Source: Phycisphaerales bacterium
GTDB lineage: Bacteria > Planctomycetota > Phycisphaerae > Phycisphaerales > Phycisphaeraceae
DNA length: 11,714 nucleotides
Assembly: GCA_012031455.1 (NCBI GenBank)
Contig: JAAUTM010000010.1
Location: forward strand, 1-11,714
Direction of reading: 5' to 3'
Made by a program: the position numbers and the translations under genes. The notes beneath the pieces are model-generated. The model saw nothing but the letters and a program-made list of their open reading frames with translations, searched no databases and was not told the DNA's origin. This document shows positions 6,133 through 11,714 of the stretch, in pieces (position 1 is the first letter of the stretch; each line of letters starts with the position of its first letter).

Positions 6133-7292
6133 ACCACGCCAGCTCACGGACCCCAACCTGTCATCGCTCATGTGCTGCATCGGCTGTATCTGGCCGGGGC
6201 AGAGGTGCTTGCGGCTGCGCTGGCTCGGCAACTGCGTCTGCGCTATCGCTTCGTGTTTCTCTGCCTTGATGAAATCGGCCCGCTGGGCCAGCAGCTTCGC
6301 AGCGAAGGTTTCACGGTGATCGATCTGAAGCGCAAGCCGGGGGTGGACCTGTCCGTTGCCCGGCGAATTCGTGAGATCGTGCAAACGGAAAAAATCGACC
6401 TGCTCCATGCCCATCAATACACCCCTTTTTTTATGCAGCTGTATCGAGGCGATTTTCACCAGCACCTGCCTTGCTTTTCACCGAACATGGCCGGCACTAT
6501 CCCGACCCTCGCAAGCTCAAACGGATCATGGTCAACAAGCTGCTCTTACGCCAACATGATCGGGTCACGGCTGTCGGCTCATGGGTGAAACAAGCCCTGG
6601 TCAATAATGAAGGATTACCCGACCAGCGCATCGAAGTGGTGTACAACGGTATCGACCCACAGCAGTTTCAACCCGTGTCATGACGCCCTGATGAACGCGC
6701 TCGTGTTCGTGCAGAACTGGGTTTGTCGCCCGATGAACTGATCGTGGCTCAGGTGGCGCGGTTTCACCCGGTAAAAGATCACACCACCGCCATCAGCGCC
6801 TGGGCTTATGTTCAGCAGCAACTCCATGAAACCAACTCCATGAACAAAGCCACCCTGCTGCTGGTGGGGGATGGCGAATTGCGGGACAAGCTCGAAGCTC
6901 AGGTGCGGGAATCCGGGCTGAGCGACAGGGTGAAATTTTTGGGGGTGCGCAGGGATGTGCATCGGCTGCTGGCGGGGGTCGATGTGTTTTTACTTTCCAG
7001 TCTCAGTGAGGGCATTTCAGTGACGCTGCTTGAAGCCATGGGTTCAGCCTTGCCCATTGCCGCCACGGCTGTGGGTGGCAATCCCGAAGTGGTGGAACAT
7101 GGCACCACCGGTCTGCTTTCCCCCCGGCAGGACTCGCAAGCCTTGGCGCTGAATCTGCTCACCCTGCTGCGTGATGCGCCCCTGTGCAAAAGTATGGGCT
7201 TGGCGGGTCGTCAGCGCCTGCTCGATAAGTTCACGCAGCAGCACATGCACGCGCGCTATTCGGCGATCTATGATGAAATGCTCAAGCGCTGA
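6117..7292 (+). CDS. GT4 family glycosyltransferase, two frame breaks and one in-frame TGA
   Basis: The repaired length is 391 residues with a GT-B fold, using a nucleotide-sugar donor. The N-terminal domain shows PVIAHVLHRLYLAGAEVL, then IDLLHAHQYTP and LLFTEHGRHYPDPRK. The linker VVYNGIDPQQF leads into the C-terminal domain, with VAQVARFHPVKDH, LLVGDGELR, VKFLGVRRDV and the donor-binding E-x7-E motif SEGISVTLLEAMGSALP, which are clear GT4 features. There is one extra base in the CCCCAA run at 6151-6156 and one missing C at 6469-6470. In addition, TGA at 6681-6683 interrupts the frame with coding continuing in the same frame on both sides, so it is a nonsense change, not a shift. The ATG at 6117 lies inside the end of the GT2 gene; no start codon in the downstream frame would preserve the first beta strand. 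Confidence 0.78.
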
Positions 7293-7298
7293 TCCATG

Positions 7299-7319
7299 CC
7301 CACGCAGCACCAGTGTGGG
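7299..7319. other. Weak hairpin between convergent genes
   Basis: CCCAC (7299-7303) and GTGGG (7315-7319) can pair across an 11-base loop, just after the GT4 stop at 7292. No T-run follows on either strand. The rest of the gap to the ferredoxin stop (7398) shows nothing recognisable. A terminator role is possible but unsupported. Confidence 0.2.
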
Positions 7320-7397
7320 TTAAGGCAATGACATTTGTCCACAGAATCACATTCCCGATATCCGGCCTTGAAGGGCTTGTTGTCAAGTAAATGGGAC

Positions 7398-7799
7398 TCA
7401 ATCGTGCGGGGCTTCCTTGACCGCATTGCGGTTCCAGGCCGGCACCGCCACCACGATTTTCCCTGATTTCATGATTCGGCACTGGCAGCTCAATCGGCTG
7501 TTGCGCCGAACATCCGGGGCTTCCTCCACCCGATCCAGTTCATCGTCCTCAGCCTCACTGAGCAAGCTTTCACCTTCAGCCACATACACATGACAGGTTG
7601 AACAGGCACACACTCCGCCACAGGCATGTTCGATGTCGATGTGTGCATCCATGGCTGCGCCGAGTATCGAATCCCCCCGACAGGCTTGTACTGTCACCAG
7701 CTTGTCCGTTTTGCCGGTCAGCGGATGAGGGTCCTCCAAATGAAACTCCACGGTCACAGTGGGCGTAGTTTCCAATGGTTCGGGTCGGTTGAGACTCAT
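7398..7799 (-). CDS. 2Fe-2S ferredoxin, adrenodoxin/ISC type
   Basis: A complete 133-residue soluble electron carrier. The cluster ligands are C60, C66 and C69 in HACGGVCACSTCHVYV (C-x5-C-x2-C) and C105 in SRLSCQ. This spacing is that of adrenodoxin and of Fdx from the iron-sulfur cluster assembly system, and differs from the plant type (C-x4-C-x2-C). C64 and C107 are extra cysteines. Acidic residues between the ligands (SEAEDDELDRVEEAPD) match the partner-binding face of the family. The first 20 residues are an N-terminal extension relative to typical Fdx. ATG at 7799 follows AGGTG at five-base spacing. No isc or suf genes are adjacent, so its partner is unknown. It lies 90 bases downstream of the yhaM-like gene on the same strand, with a hairpin between them. 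The frame is intact. Confidence 0.9.
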   Translation of the reverse strand: MSLNRPEPLETTPTVTVEFHLEDPHPLTGKTDKLVTVQACRGDSILGAAMDAHIDIEHACGGVCACSTCHVYVAEGESLLSEAEDDELDRVEEAPDVRRNSRLSCQCRIMKSGKIVVAVPAWNRNAVKEAPHD

Positions 7800-7834
7800 G
7801 GTTCACCTGTCGATTTCATCTTTATTTTCAAAGT

Positions 7835-7856
7835 CCCAGGCATGGCCATGCCCGGT
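7835..7856 (-). other. Palindromic element between yhaM-like gene and ferredoxin
   Basis: GGCATGGCCATGCC (7839-7852) is a perfect 14-base palindrome. With a G-U pair the stem extends to CCGGGCAT/ATGCCTGG in minus-strand RNA. It lies after the exoribonuclease stop (7890) and 36 bases before the ferredoxin ATG. Only a short, broken T stretch (ACTTTG) follows, so it may be a weak terminator, an operator for a dimeric regulator, or an mRNA-processing hairpin. Confidence 0.4.
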
Positions 7857-7889
7857 CTTTGATGAACCTCACCAATTGTTTGATTCAGT

Positions 7890-8891
7890 TCAATCTTCCA
7901 CCGTCGTCGGATCAGGGCGATACACCCGCGTGTCCAGTGCCCAAACCTTTTCCGTGAAGTTCCCGTGCAGGTCCGCTGGCTGGTTCATCCCGCCTTCGCC
8001 ACGGTTGGCGGCGGTAATGGCCATCTGCATTTTGGCATCCAGGTTATCCAGCAGGCTCACGGCAATGGCTTCGGGGGTGGCGGGGATTTTCAACGCCCCG
8101 AACTCCGGCCTGCCATGGTGCGACAAAACAATATGCAGCAGCACGTTCAATATCGCGGAGGGAATTTTCACCCCTTTGGCTTCGCATTGCCTGGCTTTTT
8201 GGTCCAGCCAGAGCATTCCTTCGCCGATGTGACCCACGAGCTGGCCACGGTCGCTGTAACCAAAGCCAGTGGTCCAGGTCAGTTCGCTGCACTTGCCAAG
8301 GTCGTGAATGAACAGGCCCACCAGCAACAGGTCGCGGTTGAGTTGCGGGGTGAGTTTGCAATACATGTCACCCAGCCGAAGCATGCTCAGGGTATGCTCG
8401 AGCAGTCCGCCGATGTAGGCATGGTGCAGGTTCATCGCAGCCGGGGCCTGACGGAATTGACCCATCAGCGGGGCATCATCCAGATAGGCTTGCACCAACG
8501 CACGCAAAGCAGGGTCCTGTACGCTGGTGATCAGCCGCACCACTTCGACGAGCATGGTAGGAATGTCGTTTTCGGTGCGGGGCAACAGTTCCAGCAAATC
8601 CTCGCCGGTGGGTTTGGCGGGTTCGATCTGCTGAATGATGATCTGCATCTCGCCCTGATAAGGCTGTGTCTGACCTTCGACCTGAACAAACCCATCCGTA
8701 GGCAGGCTGGCAAACAATTCCTCGGAGGCGTTCCACATACGCCCGGGTACTTTTTTGGAGCGATCGCCCAAAATGCACTTGATAAAAGGCTTGCCCGTCT
8801 TGGTGGTCCCAAGCTGGCAGTTCTGGATGGCATAAATGCCCGACACCCACTGGTTGGGCAACAAGTCACGAATCAGCGTACGTTTGGACAA
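7890..8891 (-). CDS. yhaM: YhaM-type 3'-5' exoribonuclease (OB fold plus HD domain)
   Basis: A cytoplasmic RNase that degrades single-stranded RNA from the 3' end; 333 residues, close to the family's usual size (about 314 for B. subtilis YhaM). An OB-fold nucleic-acid-binding domain covers about residues 10-95 (YAIQNCQLGTTKTGKPFIKC, then GFVQVEGQ). The HD phosphohydrolase domain follows: HHAYIGGLLEHT (H166), FIHDLGK (H196, D197), GHIGEG (H221), and HIVLSHHG (H253, H258, H259), then LLDNLDAK with the late Asp ligands. I chose TTG at 8891 because AAGGAG lies six bases upstream and the product starts MSKRTLIRDL, as expected for the family. An ATG at 8942 would add 17 residues without a ribosome site. 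The frame is intact. It is divergent from the GT-C-like gene at 8987. Confidence 0.87.
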   Translation of the reverse strand: MSKRTLIRDLLPNQWVSGIYAIQNCQLGTTKTGKPFIKCILGDRSKKVPGRMWNASEELFASLPTDGFVQVEGQTQPYQGEMQIIIQQIEPAKPTGEDLLELLPRTENDIPTMLVEVVRLITSVQDPALRALVQAYLDDAPLMGQFRQAPAAMNLHHAYIGGLLEHTLSMLRLGDMYCKLTPQLNRDLLLVGLFIHDLGKCSELTWTTGFGYSDRGQLVGHIGEGMLWLDQKARQCEAKGVKIPSAILNVLLHIVLSHHGRPEFGALKIPATPEAIAVSLLDNLDAKMQMAITAANRGEGGMNQPADLHGNFTEKVWALDTRVYRPDPTTVED

Positions 8892-8986
8892 TGGCAGCTC
8901 CTTCAGGGCTTGCAGGCATGTTAGCTCGCATGGTAACCCCATACGAGAAGTTGGCCAAATGATGGATTGCAAGGGATGATAAAACC

Positions 8987-11010
8987 ATGGCGGAAGGGCA
9001 TACCAAGGAAACCCGCCGATGGCATCGCTGGGGATGGGTTCTGGCATTGTTATGGCCTGCCCTTGCCCTTGCTCATCATCGGGGCATGGTGCAGGCCCGA
9101 TGTTTATCTGCTCGCCGGCCAGGGCTGGATGCTCTGGCATGATCCGCAAAATCTGCCCGATTCCCTGATGCTGCGTCAGGATCAGCTTCGCTTCCTTCGT
9201 GTTTTTCCCGAACAGGTCCAACCTGCGGAGGCCCTGCTTCGGTTGCGCGTGCTGGGCGACCCGGTGGTCACCCTCAACGGGGTGGTTTTGCCCGCGCAGG
9301 CATCCCGACTGCATTGGAAACAGTCGCTGACCTATGACCTGCAAAAAGCCTGGCGCAGGGTGAAAACACCCTCATCATTGATATCCACGGCCAGGCGGGT
9401 AATGCAGCCATGCAGGTGCTCTCACCAGCCTCGTGGTGTGCTGCTGAAAAATTGGAAAGTGCAGCGTGATAATGAACCCCCGTTACCAGCTATGGCTCCC
9501 GGGTCAAGGCGCCATGCCTGTCGGTGTTGTCAGCCAGTGGATGGGGGGTCAGAGCTGGCAGTGGATGGCGTGGTTCTGGCTGGTCGGCTGGGGCATTGCA
9601 GGGATACTCGCCGGTAGCAGGCTATTTCCCATGAGCAGGGATATGTCAATGGACGGGCGACCCGCAGCAGGGTGGAAATGGCCTGCGTTGCTGGTGGTGC
9701 TGGTGATGCTCTTTGTCCATGGCTGGAACCTTGTGTACCTCGATGCCGGGCGCGGGCCTGATGCGCAGGGTCACATCGCACACATTCAGCAGGTTGCCCG
9801 TACCTGGACCCCTGCGCTGGCGACCGATGGCTGGCAGGCTTATCAACCCCCGGCCTACTACTTCACAGCCGCAGGGATTTATCAATTGCTGGGCGGTCAA
9901 GCCCATCACGATCGGGCGATCAAAGGGGTGCAGGCGCTGGGGTGTGATCTGTGCCTTGCTGCTGATCCCGATCACCTGGGGGTGGTTGAAACATGATTCA
10001 AACATGGGTGGCATTGCAGGTCGTTACCACGGGCAGGGCATCATGATCGTGGCTGCACTTCCGCTGGTGGCAGGCAATGCTTCGCTGGTAAACAATGAAA
10101 TGTTCAGTGCCATGGTGGTGGGTGCCGCATTGCTGCTGAGTCTGCGTGCGCTAACTCGGCCTCACTTTTCAACCGTCGGGGCGGTGACGCTCGGGCTGGT
10201 CTGGGGCCTGGCCATGCTCTGCAAATTTACCGCACTGATTCCGCTGCTGGCTGTCAGTGTCACCTTCATTCAACGGGGTTCACTGGGTCAATGAACCAAT
10301 CCCTCGCCGCCTGTGAACATCCTCAAAGCAAGATGCAGGGATACACGCACCTCTGGCGATCAATGGTGCTCATGGGGTTGATGTTGCTGGCGGTGGCTGG
10401 CTGGTTTTATCTGCGCAACCTCTGGCACTTTGGCACTGCTTTTCATGGGAACTGGCAGGCTTTCCCCGCATGGTTCCCGCCGGGCGTCCGCTGGCCGAAC
10501 TTTTATCTTCGCTGGGGCGATTTCCTTGGCCATGACATCGACTGGTTGATGTGGTCAAGTTTCTGGGACAGTATTTACCGCACCTTCTGGGCGGGTGACC
10601 GTGGCCTGTTTGTTTCCCGCTGGATGGTGCAGGCCAACGTGCTGCTGATGTTGCTGATGCTGGTTGGCTGGCCGGTGATGGTGACGCTGGTGCTGGGCGG
10701 GTGGATCAGCCTGCGTTCAGCCATACATGACTGGGGCACAGCGCCAGGGCGCCTGTCATTGCTATGGGTGTTGCTGACGTGTTGGACGCTATGTTCCCTG
10801 CTCTGGTTTTCGCTGGTCATCGCAGCCTGGGGCAGCACCACCGCCCGATACCTGCTCTATCTTGTGCCAGCGTTGGCGGTGTTATGGGTGCGTGGCCGGG
10901 CGGGTTGGCAGGGGCGACTGAGGTGGGTAGGCCGATGCGCCGATGCCTGTCTGTGCGGCATGGTCCTGCTCGTGGTGCTGGTGTATCGCTTCGGGGGTTG
11001 GCGAGCCTGA
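8987..11010 (+). CDS. GT-C-like membrane glycosyltransferase with N-terminal beta-sandwich, six frame breaks
   Basis: The repaired product has about 673 residues in the inner membrane. A helix at about 15-34 (VLALLWPALPLLIIGAW) leads to an exported beta-sandwich: QPAEALLRLRVLGDPVVTLNG, then SLTYDLQKALAQGENTLIIDI, a carbohydrate-binding-like pattern. The multi-helix core then begins (WQWMAWFWLVGWGIAG). NLVYLDAGRGPDAQGHIAHI and QAYQPPAYY match the first loop of GT39/ArnT-like and DUF2142 transferases, with an Asp as candidate catalytic residue. LVNNEMFSAMVVG and GWFYLRNLWHFG are further family-like motifs. Breaks: extra C at 9060-9062, missing C at 9349-9350, extra base near 9418-9422, extra C at 9477-9481, extra G at 9939-9942, missing base near 10288-10293. 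The last leaves an ATGA that imitates two coupled genes. Net repair gives a length divisible by three. The substrate is likely a polyprenyl-phosphate sugar (inference). Confidence 0.68.
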
Positions 11011-11062
11011 CCAGTTCAAGGGTTATTGGCCACTGCCTGTGAAACTGTGGCTTTGTTCATCA

Positions 11063-11714
11063 CTATGATCCCGGAGGGGTCCTTTCTATCCGCCCCTGAT
11101 GGCAAGCCAAAGTTTTGGGGAGTAAATCAAGCAAGCCCGTGGCCGTCAAACCCACCGGGCCGAATTGATTTGCCCATAAATCCCCGGCCAGACCGTGCAG
11201 GTACACACCTAACACCGTCGCTTCAAACGGTGACATTCCCTGCGCCAGCAAACCTGCAATCAGACCGGTCAGCACATCCCCCGAACCTGCGGTCGCCAGG
11301 GCCGGGTTGCCCGTGGTGTTGATGTACCCCCGGCTACCATCGGTCACCACCGTGCGATGCCCTTTGAGCACCACGATGGCACGATGCACCTGAGCCAGTT
11401 GCCCCGCTGCCTGCAGTCGCTCTTCATCGCCCTCACAGCGAACTTCAATCCCCAACGGCTCACACAAGCGGGCGAACTCCCCCGGATGTGGGGTCATCAC
11501 AAGGGGTGGTGAATTCTCGCCTGCCAGCGGACGTGGCTTCCCACTCGCTGCCAAGGCATTAAGCCCATCGGCATCCAGCACGATCCTGCGCGGTTGTTGC
11601 AACAGCGCATGTACCCGCCGGTTGATCGCCTCGCCCCTGCCCATGCCCGGCCCGACGGCCAGCACCGCCTGCTTCTGCGGGTCGGCCTGACTTGAGCGCC
11701 TCAGCAACCTGCGT
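11063..11714 (-). CDS. nnrD: ADP/ATP-dependent NAD(P)H-hydrate dehydratase, N-terminus outside window
   Basis: A cytoplasmic repair enzyme that converts damaged S-NADHX/NADPHX back to NAD(P)H at the expense of ADP (or ATP). Ribokinase-like signatures appear in order: LAVGPGMGRGEA, IVLDADGLNAL, VMTPHPGEFARL, IVVLKGHRTVVTDG, and the nucleotide and active-site loop NTTGNPALATAGSGDVLTGL, with the catalytic Asp in GSGD. The C-terminus, VGLTATGLLDLLP followed by about 15 residues, is complete and ends in TAG at 11063. The 5' end is cut by the window; near 11690-11700 the upstream coding (VAEALKS in another frame) suggests one more single-base break, but this is uncertain. Whether an epimerase domain (NnrE) is fused upstream cannot be seen. 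It converges with the GT-C-like gene across 52 bases that hold nothing recognisable. Confidence 0.87.
   Translation of the reverse strand, partial: RRLLRRSSQADPQKQAVLAVGPGMGRGEAINRRVHALLQQPRRIVLDADGLNALAASGKPRPLAGENSPPLVMTPHPGEFARLCEPLGIEVRCEGDEERLQAAGQLAQVHRAIVVLKGHRTVVTDGSRGYINTTGNPALATAGSGDVLTGLIAGLLAQGMSPFEATVLGVYLHGLAGDLWANQFGPVGLTATGLLDLLPKTLACHQGRIERTPPGS

Noticed and set aside
6681..6683. UGA recoded as an amino acid
   Set aside because: trpD, the exoribonuclease, the ferredoxin and several other genes in the window stop correctly at TGA.
7965..8924. Plus-strand frame of 319 codons opposite the exoribonuclease
   Set aside because: It is the antisense of a gene with clear OB and HD motifs; no recognisable protein pattern or ribosome site.
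10291..10294. ATGA overlap read as two translationally coupled membrane genes
   Set aside because: The two halves together make one GT-C-like membrane protein, five other breaks occur in the same gene, and one missing base explains the overlap. It remains possible that they are separate.

Overview
The window looks like a Planctomycetota chromosome segment, most probably class Phycisphaerae. This is inferred from the gene set: a secreted DUF4114-type protein with a PEP-CTERM sorting tail, a small two-to-three-helix membrane protein of the planctomycete DUF6677 type, short planctomycete-style conserved proteins, and GC-rich coding sequence. No rRNA or tRNA gene, CRISPR array, transposase or phage gene was found.

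Layout. Positions 1-748 (minus): a conserved small protein running off the left edge, preceded by a very acidic 86-residue protein with a possible promoter and structured leader (about 749-943). Positions 1012-2889 (plus): a DUF6677-like membrane protein, a two-helix small membrane protein and trpD. Positions 2914-3049: four tandem copies of a 34-bp hairpin-forming repeat, in the gap between convergent genes. Positions 3099-5065 (minus): the PEP-CTERM/DUF4114 surface protein and a GT8-like glycosyltransferase. Positions 5125-7292 (plus): a GT2 and a GT4 glycosyltransferase that overlap slightly. Positions 7398-8891 (minus): a 2Fe-2S ferredoxin and a YhaM-type 3'-5' exoribonuclease. Positions 8987-11010 (plus): a large GT-C-like membrane glycosyltransferase with an N-terminal beta-sandwich. 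Positions 11063 to the right edge (minus): the NAD(P)H-hydrate dehydratase NnrD.

The striking property of the window is broken reading frames. I count about 17 single-base frame breaks plus one in-frame TGA. They fall in seven genes: the left-edge gene, the DUF6677-like gene, the PEP-CTERM gene and the four glycosyltransferases. Most are repaired by adding or removing one base in a short homopolymer, and after repair every complete gene has a length divisible by three. trpD, the ferredoxin, the exoribonuclease and the two small proteins have none. Sequencing error is the simplest explanation, but the uneven distribution deserves a check. I therefore annotate repaired full-length genes and give the break positions.

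How the genes fit together: four glycosyltransferases next to an exported, sortase-tagged protein suggest a cell-surface or exopolysaccharide theme. The remaining genes are housekeeping (tryptophan synthesis, iron-sulfur electron transfer, RNA turnover, NAD(P)H repair). I do not see a convincing new defence or mobile system. The best leads are a TrpD lacking two metal/PRPP-binding aspartates, the 34-bp repeat array, the structured leader of the acidic gene, and the frame-break pattern.
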